Notes: generated from the sequence alone by a model not told the origin. Positions 1 to 7,929 are shown, counted from the first letter of the stretch. The stretch is DNA of 57,730 nucleotides from Paenibacillus hunanensis (GCF_014645615.1 NZ_BMMB01000015.1:1-57730); one strand, 5' to 3'. Made by a program: numbers and translations.

Positions 1-149
1 TGGAGAACCGCTCACGAATCCTTTTCAGAGGAACTGTCGCACTTGGCTTGACAATCCGTCGTTTTAAAAATTACAGATAAAAATCACTTTAATAAATTTC
101 ATTTCTCTTTTTGATATGAGGATATTAAAAAAAATAAGATTGCTTTATC
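1..149 (+). other. Left-edge cassette debris
   Basis: No gene is seen here. Positions about 96-117 match the 3' arm and T-run of the terminator at 2310-2357, without a matching 5' arm. This stretch therefore looks like the scrambled end of a preceding toxin/immunity cassette whose body lies left of the window. Confidence 0.4.
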
Positions 150-730
150 GATCCCAACGGTCTGTATCAGATGCGTGCATGCTACTACAATTCGGAGATC
201 AAGCGCTTTGTAAATCGGTATGTGGTGATAGGAAGTATTGGTAATGGATTGACGATGAATAGCTACGCGTATGTGAATCCGGTACCTGGTTGATAGTAAA
301 GCTCGGAAAGATTGGAAAAACTCAGGTTAATGAGATATAGGCTGCGGAGAAGCAAAGTTTCCGATTAAAGCTGGATTTGCAGTTGTTTGCTGAGGAAAAA
401 GGAGAGGCTATAAAGAATGATATTATTGACCTGGAACGTAAAGGAAGTGCACTAAAAGATGATAAGATCAAGCCAATATATGATGATAGTGGAAATATAT
501 TAAAAGAATATCCTGCTAAGCCTAAAGCACATGGTTTTTCGGACATACTTGATAATTATGTTGGAGATGCTATAAAAACAAAGTTGAAAGATGGAGCTGA
601 TTTATATCAACTTAGTGGGACGTATAATAATGTGGCGGGTAGATTTGAGTGGATCGTAGATAAAGGTGACGTTACTCATCGAATGTTCATTGAGAATGGA
701 AGTATGAATGGAGTGCCAATTAAACCATGA
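150..730 (+). pseudogene. Cassette A: broken Rhs core fused to toxin tip A
   Basis: The fragment begins at the Rhs core motif DPNGLYQMRA and runs through a degraded copy of the YD-repeat end. It then jumps from YAYVN straight to the TWLI segment, losing the roughly 90 codons of the SADGAEW to KGTVEGG region present in other copies. The core frame has an in-frame TAG at 338-340, where other copies have GAG. Past it the frame reads through KLDLQLFA into a tip of about 110 residues rich in K, D and I, ending with FEWIVDKGDVTHRMF. The tip family is not recognised. As an orphan module it has no promoter, RBS or secretion signal, so the tip is probably silent unless recombined onto a complete rhs gene. 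The immunity gene starts at the tip's stop codon (ATGA overlap). Confidence 0.7.
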
Positions 731-1233
731 CATATTTACAGATGTTTAAAAGAAGTAATATTCCAATAACATGGACGGTTATATTAATAGGTATTGAAGG
801 CCCAGGTAAAAAGGAAAGACTTTTAGTAAGCCAAGATATCATTAATTATGCTATTGAGTTGATTGAATTAAATGATAATTATCCTCAGGAGATACTAAAG
901 TTAGCTAGTGCAACTAATAATGAGGAAGAATATATCAAAAATTTAGTTGTAAATCTAGCACAAAAAGAAAAATTAAATAGGAACAAGGAGTTAAAGAAGT
1001 GGATTGTAATACTTTTAAAAGAAACATTGAATAAGCTCCCAGAAAGTCCTTTATATGGTTTAATTGCATTGACGGAGTTTTGGGAAAGTTTTGATTATCC
1101 CGACTACAGTCCTCATATAGTCCAAGGAAGAGGTAATGATATTAAACCAGAAGATTATTATTTGAAGGAATTTTATGAATATTGTGTATTCAAACATAAA
1201 CAGTGGATAAATGATATTTTAAAGCCTAAGTAA
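727..1233 (+). CDS. Cassette A immunity protein, DUF2247-like
   Basis: This is a 168-residue acidic, soluble protein whose ATG overlaps the toxin tip stop (ATGA), the usual layout of a polymorphic-toxin immunity gene. The N-terminus (NIPITWTVILIGIEGP) and the following SQDIINYAIELIE segment resemble DUF2247 proteins as I remember them. That family is often found beside Rhs/WapA toxins. No signal peptide or membrane segment is visible. Its presumed job is to bind and neutralise tip A in the cytoplasm. The family name is from memory; the role is inferred from position. Confidence 0.6.
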   Translation: MTYLQMFKRSNIPITWTVILIGIEGPGKKERLLVSQDIINYAIELIELNDNYPQEILKLASATNNEEEYIKNLVVNLAQKEKLNRNKELKKWIVILLKETLNKLPESPLYGLIALTEFWESFDYPDYSPHIVQGRGNDIKPEDYYLKEFYEYCVFKHKQWINDILKPK

Positions 1234-1240
1234 TAATTGA

Positions 1241-1277
1241 CCTTGATTGAGTGATTTTTACTTAATCAAGGTTTTTT
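1241..1277 (+). terminator. Terminator after cassette A
   Basis: The inverted repeat CCTTGATT...AATCAAGG (outer arms 1241-1248 and 1264-1271) is followed by TTTTTT. It belongs to a family of CCTTGAxT-type hairpins that recur at cassette ends (4571, 7336, 8108). Confidence 0.7.
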
Positions 1278-1289
1278 GTATACTTTATC

Positions 1290-2021
1290 ATGAACTGCTA
1301 CGCGTATGTGAATGGGAATCCGGTATCGTATATTGACCCATTTGGACGGAGTGCAGATGGAGCAGATTAGCTGAAGCAGGGCGGAAGCTTTATAGCGGAC
1401 GCGATTCCGTTTGTCGGTACGGCGAAGGGCATACAGGAAGTGTTCACTGGCGTGGATCTGATCACAGGACAGCAACTGTCGGTGACAGATCGGGTAGCGG
1501 CAGGTGGAGGAACGCTGCTGAGCTGGCTGCCGGGTGGTAAGGTAGCTGGGAAGTGGGCAGTAAAGGGTACGGTTGAAGGCGGTACCTGGTTGTTTAAGAA
1601 ACTAAAGCATGCTCCTAAGGAAATCTTTTCTACAGGAGGCAGGTTACTTGATCCTGAAGAGTTTTATAAACAAGAAGCCATTGCAGAAAAAATTTATAAA
1701 GAGATAAGAGCAAGTTCAAATGATGTTGAACTTATAGCAGTCAATACTGGATGGAAGGTTTCAAGAATAAATAGAATTAAAGATCATGTATTTTTTAAAG
1801 CACACACATTTAGAGATGGAAGTGTTGGAATTTTTGATCCTGATTATGAAATGGCACAAGCTTGGATTCGATTACAAAAAGGGACTTATACAACTGAAGA
1901 TATTCGTCTATTAAATCACGAGTTTTTCGAATCAAGATTTGAAGGGATTTTTAAAACTGATTATGGTACGGCGCATGATGCTACCATTTCACCAAAATCA
2001 GGTCGTACTTGGACACCTTAG
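1290..2021 (+). pseudogene. Cassette B: Rhs pre-toxin fused to toxin tip B
   Basis: The copy begins abruptly at the ATG of the core segment MNCYAYVNGNPVSYID. A TAG at 1368-1370 replaces the TGG of SADGAEW, so the upstream part is dead, and the frame is open again to 2021. The core leaves the shared sequence early, at GGTWLFKK (as in cassette D), without the LQLFA segment. The tip of about 140 residues contains NTGWKVSRINRIKDHVFF, then LLNHEFFESRFEG (an HExxE-like motif), and ends near GTAHDA. I recall this type of tip from other Bacillales Rhs proteins but cannot name its activity. No RBS or signal peptide is present. Confidence 0.65.
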
Positions 2022-2045
2022 AAGATATTATAGGGAGTGAATAGA

Positions 2046-2294
2046 ATGAGTGCATATGTTCTTTTATTCAAAGAATTAGAAACCAAAGAAAAGGTGATTT
2101 ACTGTTATGGTCCAAATGAACAGCAATTAGGTAAGATCGAATATAATAAGATAACTAAAACATTTCAAGAAATTGAGGGTATCCAAAATTTCTCGCAAAA
2201 AGAATCGGATCATTATTTATCCTATGCTGCTAAGAAAATAGCCAGTATCTTAAGAAAGGGTGAGGAATTTCCTGACGAGACTTTCTTTGCTTAA
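2046..2294 (+). CDS. Cassette B immunity protein
   Basis: The product is 82 residues. ATG 2046 is chosen because GGGAG at 2033-2037 lies 8 nt upstream; a GTG at 2037 sits inside that Shine-Dalgarno. It starts 24 nt after the tip B stop. The sequence (MSAYVLLFKE, then YGPNEQQLGKIEY, and a C-terminal ILRKGEEFPDETFFA) looks like a compact cytoplasmic immunity protein. The family is not named with certainty and the role is inferred from position. Confidence 0.65.
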   Translation: MSAYVLLFKELETKEKVIYCYGPNEQQLGKIEYNKITKTFQEIEGIQNFSQKESDHYLSYAAKKIASILRKGEEFPDETFFA

Positions 2295-2309
2295 ATGAAA
2301 GTTTAAATT

Positions 2310-2357
2310 AAAAGAGAAATGAAGAATTAATTTTAATAACTTCATTTCTCTTTTTTT
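2310..2357 (+). terminator. Terminator after cassette B
   Basis: A perfect 15-bp inverted repeat (arms 2310-2324 and 2340-2354) is followed by seven T. The 3' arm is duplicated at about 96-117, left of cassette A. Confidence 0.85.
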
Positions 2358-2384
2358 ATGGGACAATGTAAAAGAATCCAAGAT

Positions 2385-2424
2385 TGCCTAGACCGATGCA
2401 ATTGTTCAGATTACCGATACATAA
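2385..2424 (+). repeat. Rhs core scar before cassette C
   Basis: Positions 2385-2424 match the core segment encoding LTDANGQITDTY (compare 4719-4757), then jump directly to the TDPNGLYQM segment. About 80 bp of core are missing, so this is a deletion scar between short CCGAT-containing repeats. Confidence 0.5.
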
Positions 2425-3297
2425 ACCGATCCGAATGGTCTATACCAGATGCGTGCACGTTATTACAACCCGGAGATCAAGCGCTTTGTGAACCGAGATG
2501 TGGTGACGGGGAGTATTGGGAATGGCTTGACGATGAACTGCTACGCGTATGTGAATGGAAATCTGGTATCGTATATTGATCCATTTGGATTGAGTGCAGA
2601 TGGAGCGGAGTGGCTGAAGCAGGGCGGAAGCTTTGTAGCGGACGCGATTCCGTTTGTCGGTACGGCGAAGGGCATACAGGAAGTGTTCACTGGCGTGGAT
2701 GTGATCACCGGACAGCAACTGTCGGTGACAGATCGAGTCGCGGCAGGAGGAGGAACGCTGCTGAGCTGGCTGCCGGGTGGTAAGGTAGCTGGGAAGTGGG
2801 CAGTGAAGGGGACTGCCTCCGGCGGTACCTGGTTGATAGGAAAGCTCGGAAAGATTGGAAAAACCCAGGTTAATGAGATAGAGGTTGCCGAGAAGCAAAG
2901 TTTGCGATTGAAGCTGGATTTGCAGTTGTTTGCTAAGAAGACGGGGAGTGTTAGTCCTGAAATTGTTGAACTTCATACAAAGCTAGATGATCTTGCTGAA
3001 AAATATCTTCTGCCTCAATTTAGAGAAATAGATCCTAATCTTACAGCTGGTTATACAGGGTCATTTAAAACTGGTACAGTAGGTAATCCTAATAAACCAA
3101 CTTATGGTCAGCCTATTAATTTAAGCAAATATGATATTGATTATTTTATAGAAAGTGATATTTTGTATGAGCAATTTGGAAATAGTCTAAAAGCCAATCC
3201 TGAGTTTAGAAAAATTCTTTCTAAGACACCAGGCTTTGAAGGATTAAAACCAAATAAGGCAGGCTTCTCGATAAAATTCAAACCGTCAAACAATTAA
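2425..3297 (+). CDS. Cassette C: Rhs core/pre-toxin with nucleotidyltransferase-like tip
   Basis: The frame is open from 2425 and the first ATG is 2449 (282 residues); neither has an RBS. Residues 1-50 are the Rhs core end (RARYYNPEIKRFVNRD ... YIDPFG), 50-125 the hydrophobic Gly/Ala-rich pre-toxin, and about 125-160 the charged linker ending LDLQLFA. A tip of about 120 residues follows. It contains GYTGSFKTG and then YDIDYFIESD. A GS motif followed by DxD is reminiscent of nucleotidyltransferase-fold toxins, but the spacing (about 23 residues) is longer than usual, so this is a suggestion only. The copy is intact through to the tip, making it a usable donor module. Confidence 0.65.
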   Translation, partial: TDPNGLYQMRARYYNPEIKRFVNRDVVTGSIGNGLTMNCYAYVNGNLVSYIDPFGLSADGAEWLKQGGSFVADAIPFVGTAKGIQEVFTGVDVITGQQLSVTDRVAAGGGTLLSWLPGGKVAGKWAVKGTASGGTWLIGKLGKIGKTQVNEIEVAEKQSLRLKLDLQLFAKKTGSVSPEIVELHTKLDDLAEKYLLPQFREIDPNLTAGYTGSFKTGTVGNPNKPTYGQPINLSKYDIDYFIESDILYEQFGNSLKANPEFRKILSKTPGFEGLKPNKAGFSIKFKPSNN

Positions 3298-3310
3298 TTA
3301 GGGGGTTAAA

Positions 3311-3739
3311 ATGGAGATGTTGGACAAAGTACATGGTGCACACGCAAATGTGTTTATTCAATATGAAGGGTCTTTTCAGGATTTAGGTTTAGCAATTGAA
3401 AAAGGACTCCATATACCAACTTTAAGATTTGAAAATATAGAAGAAGAACCGTATGATGAGGTGGGATACGCTGAGGTTTTGGGCTTTGAAATTGAATTAA
3501 AGCCTAATAATAAATGGCCTAATTATAAATATTCAATGTCCATAACTACTACTGATTCCTTTCAAGAAATTTTTAATAACCGTATGTTTGATATTTCACT
3601 TTGGTTGGCTCGTTACCTTTCACTTGTATGTGAGTTGACTACCATGGTAGAAAATTCTGATGGACAAACAGGTCAGCTATTCTATTGGAATCCTACTACA
3701 GAAAAAAGAGAAAGTAGCTTTGTTAATATACAGATATAA
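3311..3739 (+). CDS. Cassette C immunity protein
   Basis: The product is 142 residues. The start ATG has TAGGGGG at 3299-3305 as Shine-Dalgarno and lies 13 nt after the tip C stop. The protein is soluble and acidic (EEEPYDEVGYAEV, then a beta-rich FEIELKPNNKWPNYKYSMS). No family is recognised. Its position directly after the toxin tip and before a terminator argues for immunity to tip C. Confidence 0.6.
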   Translation: MEMLDKVHGAHANVFIQYEGSFQDLGLAIEKGLHIPTLRFENIEEEPYDEVGYAEVLGFEIELKPNNKWPNYKYSMSITTTDSFQEIFNNRMFDISLWLARYLSLVCELTTMVENSDGQTGQLFYWNPTTEKRESSFVNIQI

Positions 3740-3745
3740 TTTGCT

Positions 3746-3779
3746 AAGCCATAGAGAGTTAGGTTTTCTATGGCTTTTT
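3746..3779 (+). terminator. Terminator after cassette C
   Basis: The arms AAGCCATAGA (3746-3755) and TCTATGGCTT (3767-3776) run into a T-run. Confidence 0.8.
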
Positions 3780-3844
3780 GAGTTCTCAAGTTACCCTAGC
3801 CTGTTTTAAAATCGTATTCAATCCACTTGTTTCAATAAAGTTAG

Positions 3845-4114
3845 AATCGAAATCCAATCATCAGGTATAATAACTTAGATGGTCATGTACAGGCTCATGG
3901 TGCATTTGTCACTGATTTACCAAAAGCTTTTAAAATGGATAGAACATTAATGTCTGTAACTACTGACAAAAATATTGCGAAATATTTTGAAAATGGTGGA
4001 ACTGTGTACGAGGTAAAAATACCCAAGTTTCAGCTTATACCACAAACACTCCCGGGATCGACAGAAAGTGAATTTTTAATCAAATTTGGTATAGGAGGTT
4101 TTACACCACATTGA
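3845..4114 (+). pseudogene. Coreless toxin tail, ADP-ribosyltransferase-like
   Basis: An open frame of 89 codons with no start and no Rhs core. It reads ...YNNLDGHVQAHGAFVTDLP, then MSVTTDKNIAKYFENG, GTVYEVKIPK and STESEFLIKFG. An S/T-rich strand (SVTTD) followed by a downstream E-x-E (ESE) is the pattern of STS/ExE-type ADP-ribosyltransferase toxins. The N-terminal arginine/histidine half is missing, so this is a C-terminal remnant. Its stop overlaps a TTG start of the next gene, keeping the toxin-immunity junction. Confidence 0.5.
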
Positions 4115-4562
4115 ATCTGAATAATTCACTCATTCAACAATATGAGATTGATGGTAAAAGAATATATATATATTAGATACTAAAGCTTTTGATTCATTAA
4201 TCAATGATCCGGTGATCGAAGGTAGGCCTATCCATGCTGTAGGTCAGGTATCGTATATGATGCAGTTTCCTAAAAAATATAATATATTTTCTCTTGCTTT
4301 CTATCCTCTAGGAGATCGAAATATTTGGATGTTTTGTTTATTTATGAATAATGCTGATAAACTACAAAGAGTACAGATGGAACGTGTGAACTGTAGCATT
4401 TGTAATTGGACAGGCATTATTGCGAATCCTACTATTCCAGAGTTGTATTATGGTTGTCCCAATAGATGGGAACTTTTAAAAGAAGCTAATGAAATACCAG
4501 TAGTAAATTGTCCTGTTTGCAGTCATGTCTTACCAAAACATTCAATATGGGTAAGTGATTAA
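4111..4562 (+). pseudogene. Immunity gene with AT-repeat frameshift, zinc-ribbon type
   Basis: TTG 4111 overlaps the toxin stop (TTGA) and has AGGAGG at 4093-4098. The frame starts LNLNNSLIQQYEIDGKRIYIY and stops at TAG 4174-4176, immediately after the dinucleotide run (AT)6 at 4162-4173. Removing two bases from the run would continue into LDTKAFDSLINDP and join the long frame ending at 4562 (116 residues from GTG 4212). The C-terminal part has CSICNWTG and CPVCSH, a four-cysteine zinc-ribbon pattern. It is probably the partner of the adjacent ART-like toxin remnant. A replication-slippage frameshift is the simplest explanation. Confidence 0.6.
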
Positions 4563-4570
4563 CTTTTAAA

Positions 4571-4610
4571 GAAACCTTGAATGGCTTCATACCATTCAAG
4601 GTTTCTTTTT
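4571..4610 (+). terminator. Terminator, CCTTGAATGG family
   Basis: A 14-bp perfect stem (4571-4584 and 4592-4605) with a loop of CTTCATA, followed by a T-run. Nearly the same hairpin occurs at 8108-8142. Confidence 0.85.
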
Positions 4611-4642
4611 AGAATAGTAAGTTATTATAAAATTTATACGAA

Positions 4643-5770
4643 TTGGGACTGATCAGCCGCGAAGACGCAGCCGGTAACGAACAGACGTATCATTATGATC
4701 TGCGCGGTAGCACCATCGCCTTGACCGATGCAAATGGTCAAATCACCGATACGTACATGTATGACACGTATGGCGAACAGCTGGAGCATATCGGCGATAG
4801 TCAACAACCTTTCCAGTACAACGGACGCGACGACGTACAGACCGATCCGAATGGTCTATACCAGATGCGTGCACGTTATTACAACCCGGAGATCAAGCGC
4901 TTTGTGAACCGCGATGTGGTGACAGGAAGTATTGGAAATGGCTTGACGATGAACCGATATGCGTATGTGAATGGGAATCCGGTGTCGTATATTGATCCGT
5001 TTGGACTGAGTGCAGATGGAGCGGAGTGGCTGAAGCAGGGCGGAAGCTTTGTAGCGGACGCGATTCCGTTTGTCGGTACGGCGAAAGGCATACAGGAAGT
5101 GTTCACTGGCGTGGATCTGATCACCGGACAGCAATTGTCGGTGACAGATCGGGTCGCGGCAGGTGGAGGAACGCTGCTGAGCTGGTTGCCGGGTGGTAAG
5201 GTAGCTGGGAAGTGGGCGGTGAAGGGTACGGTTGAAGGCGGTACCTGGTTGTTTAAGAAGGTTGTAAGGTCTTCTGCTGATGAAGTTGCTCCCACAGTTG
5301 GTCGTAAAATGGCTGGAGATAATATGGGAGTTATGTTAAGAGGAAACAGAAATCAACCTTTAGCATTGCCAATAGGTAATGCTCCATCTGGAAGTTCGCT
5401 AGTCATAGAACATTCTTCTAATCTGAAAGTTAGCTTTTCTGAAAGTGAACTGAGAGTAGCTAATTACATGTATGAGCAAGGTAATCAGGTAATATTACGC
5501 CATCCAGTAGGAACGAGATTAGATGGTGGCACTTCAGATTTGTTGGTTAATGGAAAAAGATATGATGTATATACTCCTGAAACTAAAGATGCCTCTCGTA
5601 TAATTGGAGGCATTGCAAAGAAGAATTCTCAAGCTGAAGGTGTTATTTTAGATTTATCAAAAACACCAGTAACATCGGAACAATTAGGTAATGTCATTGG
5701 ACGAGTACATGGTATTATTAATAAAGGAGGAAAAACTCCCAATATTAATGACATTATTATTTTACCTTAA
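4643..5770 (+). CDS. Cassette D: Rhs core with CdiA-CT-like nuclease tip
   Basis: The frame of 375 codons opens at a TTG without RBS. Residues 1-100 are YD-type Rhs core (LGLISREDAAG ... DLRGSTIALTD ... QMRARYYNPEIKRF), 100-195 the pre-toxin, and it leaves the shared sequence at GGTWLFKK. The tip of about 170 residues ends SFSESELRVANYM, then GGTSDLLVNGKRYDVYTP, then IGRVHGIINKGG. The E...SDxxxNGxxYDV layout fits a PD-(D/E)XK-type core and resembles the CdiA C-terminal tRNA-nuclease family as I remember it. The predicted activity is RNA cleavage in a neighbouring cell. The module has an uninterrupted frame but no secretion signal of its own. Confidence 0.65.
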   Translation: MGLISREDAAGNEQTYHYDLRGSTIALTDANGQITDTYMYDTYGEQLEHIGDSQQPFQYNGRDDVQTDPNGLYQMRARYYNPEIKRFVNRDVVTGSIGNGLTMNRYAYVNGNPVSYIDPFGLSADGAEWLKQGGSFVADAIPFVGTAKGIQEVFTGVDLITGQQLSVTDRVAAGGGTLLSWLPGGKVAGKWAVKGTVEGGTWLFKKVVRSSADEVAPTVGRKMAGDNMGVMLRGNRNQPLALPIGNAPSGSSLVIEHSSNLKVSFSESELRVANYMYEQGNQVILRHPVGTRLDGGTSDLLVNGKRYDVYTPETKDASRIIGGIAKKNSQAEGVILDLSKTPVTSEQLGNVIGRVHGIINKGGKTPNINDIIILP

Positions 5771-5784
5771 GGGGCTAGAAAAAT

Positions 5785-6027
5785 ATGCCAAAACTTTTAT
5801 GTACTTGCAACAATATATTAAATCTTCAGGACATTCCTTGCAAAGTACAATACAATTTTATTTCTGATGTAGATTATGATAAATATCATGACAATATTAA
5901 TGCAGAAGAATTGTATCAAGAGATGAAAATTTTTGTTGAATGTGATAAATGTGGTCGATTGTGGTTTTTTTGGAATGGATTTGATGAAGAGCCGCTCGAA
6001 TATTTACCAGTATCAAAACAAATTTAA
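5785..6027 (+). CDS. Cassette D immunity protein, cysteine-motif type
   Basis: This 80-residue protein starts 14 nt after the tip D stop. It has MPKLLCTCNN near the start and FVECDKCGRLWFFWNG near the end, two CxC/CxxC pairs that could bind one zinc. Its C-terminal half is clearly related to an orphan fragment at 14287-14409 (ELYQEM, C-x-x-C, RLW-FWNGFD-EP-EYL). The role as immunity to the tip D nuclease is inferred from position. Confidence 0.65.
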   Translation: MPKLLCTCNNILNLQDIPCKVQYNFISDVDYDKYHDNINAEELYQEMKIFVECDKCGRLWFFWNGFDEEPLEYLPVSKQI

Positions 6028-6072
6028 GATAAAAACCTTAGGAATTATTTTTCTTCCTAAGGTTTTTATCTT
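6026..6072 (+). terminator. Terminator after cassette D
   Basis: A long A-rich stem (arms from AAGATAAAAACCTTAGGAA and its complement, roughly 6026-6044 and 6053-6071) starts at the stop codon and carries a T-rich 3' arm. Confidence 0.75.
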
Positions 6073-6102
6073 ATTTAGTTAAGAATTAATAGCAAATCAA
6101 CG

Positions 6103-6855
6103 ATGAACCGATATGCGTATGTGAATGGCAATCCTGTATCGTATATCGATCCATTTGGATTGAGTGCAGATGGAGCGGAGTGGCTGAAGCAGGGCGGAAG
6201 CTTTGTAGCGGACGCGATTCCGTTTGTCGGTACGGCGAAAGGCATACAGGAAGTATTCACTGGCGTGGATCTGATCACAGGACAGCAATTGTCAGTGACA
6301 GATCGAGTCGCGGCAGGTGGAGGAACGCTGCTGAGCTGGCTGCCGGGTGGTAAGGTGGCTGGGAAGTGGGCAGTGAAGGGTACGGTTGAAGGCGGTACCT
6401 GGTTGATAGGAAAGCTCGGAAAGATTGGAAAAACCCAGGTTAATGAGATAGAGGTTGCCGAGAAGCAAAGTTTGCGATTGAAGCTGGATTTGCAGTTGTT
6501 TGCTAAGAAGACGGGAAAAAGTATTGATTTGTCTAAATCAAATAACCCAAGTGATTTCCTGAAAACTGCAGCAGAAAGACAAGGTTTGGATAAAGTCCCT
6601 GGAAGATTTAAGGAAAAATGGACGGAAGGTGATTATAAATACGAAGTTAGGGCACATGAAGCTGAATCTCAATATGGAAAGACTGGTAGCATTTTTAGGG
6701 TGAGTAGGCAGAAACCTGGAGAGGGAACCGAGTATATGGATTCCAATGGGAATTGGTATCATGAGAGTACGTTAAAGGAAACTTATAAAGACGGACGTCC
6801 AAACCCATTATTTAATGAAAATGCAGCTAGAGGTACACATATTCAGTTACCATGA
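6103..6855 (+). CDS. Cassette E: Rhs pre-toxin with Ntox30-like tip
   Basis: The 250-residue frame starts at the core ATG of MNRYAYVNGNPVSYID, the same breakpoint as cassette B. Residues 1-95 are pre-toxin and 95-135 the linker ending LDLQLFAKKTG. The tip of about 115 residues reads KVPGRFKEKWTEGDYKYEVRAH, then GTEYMDSNGNWYHE, and ends RGTHIQLP. The conserved KYEVR-H, M-D-x-x-GNW and terminal THI remind me of the polymorphic toxin type 30 (Ntox30) group, but this is from memory. No RBS is present before the ATG, so it is a silent but intact module. Confidence 0.6.
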   Translation: MNRYAYVNGNPVSYIDPFGLSADGAEWLKQGGSFVADAIPFVGTAKGIQEVFTGVDLITGQQLSVTDRVAAGGGTLLSWLPGGKVAGKWAVKGTVEGGTWLIGKLGKIGKTQVNEIEVAEKQSLRLKLDLQLFAKKTGKSIDLSKSNNPSDFLKTAAERQGLDKVPGRFKEKWTEGDYKYEVRAHEAESQYGKTGSIFRVSRQKPGEGTEYMDSNGNWYHESTLKETYKDGRPNPLFNENAARGTHIQLP

Positions 6856-6870
6856 TAAGGAGTGATGAGC

Positions 6871-7290
6871 TTGAATGACCAAAGGTTCTTAATGAATGAA
6901 ATAGAAGTGATTCAAATAGTTGGGAGTATCAACGAATACGTTTCAAAGGAACCTTGGATGGATTTCGATGTTGCCTTATCTAATGGTTGGGACTTAACGA
7001 TTATAGGTAGGTTAGATAATACTTTAAAAGAAGCCAATATTGAGATTACTTTTGAACAAATATCCTTTGTTTCAATACCTTTTGGGTGGAAAACCGATAC
7101 TTCAAGCAATATTATTAAATTAGCCACTCATAAAGAAGTTGAAGAGTTATCTGACAAATTTGAGGTGGAAATCGGCAATTATATATTTAAGTTTATTGCA
7201 GAAGGCTTTAATAATGAAAAATATTACTTCGTGGGAGCGAAGAAAATCTCATGTCGATTACTTGATAAACAGACAGGTAAACTAGAGTAA
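6871..7290 (+). CDS. Cassette E immunity protein
   Basis: About 139 residues. TTG 6871 is preferred because AAGGAG (6857-6862) lies 8 nt upstream; GTG 6862 and ATG 6865 are too close to it. The gene begins 15 nt after the tip E stop. The sequence is acidic with alternating beta-like segments (DFDVALSNGWDLTIIGRL, then NIEITFEQISFVSIPFGW). No family is recognised; immunity is inferred from order and size. Confidence 0.6.
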   Translation: MNDQRFLMNEIEVIQIVGSINEYVSKEPWMDFDVALSNGWDLTIIGRLDNTLKEANIEITFEQISFVSIPFGWKTDTSSNIIKLATHKEVEELSDKFEVEIGNYIFKFIAEGFNNEKYYFVGAKKISCRLLDKQTGKLE

Positions 7291-7335
7291 CTCGGTAAAA
7301 GACAATGGTGGTTTAGAAATCTTGTTTATGTAGAG

Positions 7336-7368
7336 ACCTTGATTGGCTTTGTGCCTTTCGAGGTTTTT
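7336..7368 (+). terminator. Degenerate terminator, CCTTGATTGG family
   Basis: An imperfect ACCTTGATTGGC...GCCTTTCGAGGT hairpin is followed by TTTTT. It is a decayed member of the family at 4571 and 8108. Confidence 0.4.
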
Positions 7369-7479
7369 CCATTGATGGAGGGACAAATGAACCAATTATT
7401 CAACTAATCAAATTATTACCTAGATAACTCTTTGAATGCACATTATGGATTTTGAATACAATTGGAGGTGTTTTATCAA

Positions 7480-7746
7480 ATGTTTATTGAGTAAGATGAT
7501 TATATGCTGTTGGAATTATTTGAAAGTGAACCTCTGTACTTGCCAAATGAAGAATCTGGAATTTTAATGTATGTTAAAGAAGATGATTCTGGTTTCAAAC
7601 TTATATTGACTATCTCGATATATGAAAGAAAATGTGATTTAAGTCTAAACTACTATAAATTTTCTAAACCTATATTTGAAGGGGATTTTCAGAATATAGG
7701 AAGAATCCTTGCTACAGATAATGAATTAAAATTGTTATATAGTTAA
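7480..7746 (+). pseudogene. Orphan immunity gene with early stop
   Basis: TTGGAGG (7462-7468) precedes ATG 7480, which reads MFIE and then TAA at 7492-7494. In the same frame it continues DDYMLLELFESEPLYLP and so on to 7746. The part after the stop is an 80-codon frame with an internal ATG at 7504 but no Shine-Dalgarno of its own. The well-placed RBS upstream of the dead start shows the original start. The protein would be 88 residues and soluble, in the size range of the neighbouring immunity proteins. No toxin tip remains upstream. Confidence 0.55.
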
Positions 7747-7929
7747 GATAATACTATTGCCGCTTCTGTACGTTTTAAGACTAATTTTGCTATTTTCATA
7801 AATGAGAGGTAATTCTTATAGGATGATTCATTTAACTTTAGGTAAGGTATGAAATTCACTGTTGCGCTAGAAGTGATGATAACAATGTTATAAAATAATT
7901 TTGTGGAAATACCAAACGTATCTATTTCT
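7747..7929 (+). other. AT-rich stretch without a gene
   Basis: No open frame with an RBS is seen. The dispersed two-hairpin repeat begins at its right end. Confidence 0.4.

Noticed and set aside
2440..2976. Minus-strand frames across each Rhs core copy (also at 4856, 4879, 6075, 11669 and 11848)
   Set aside because: They recur only because the core itself is repeated; base composition and RBS positions support the plus-strand reading.
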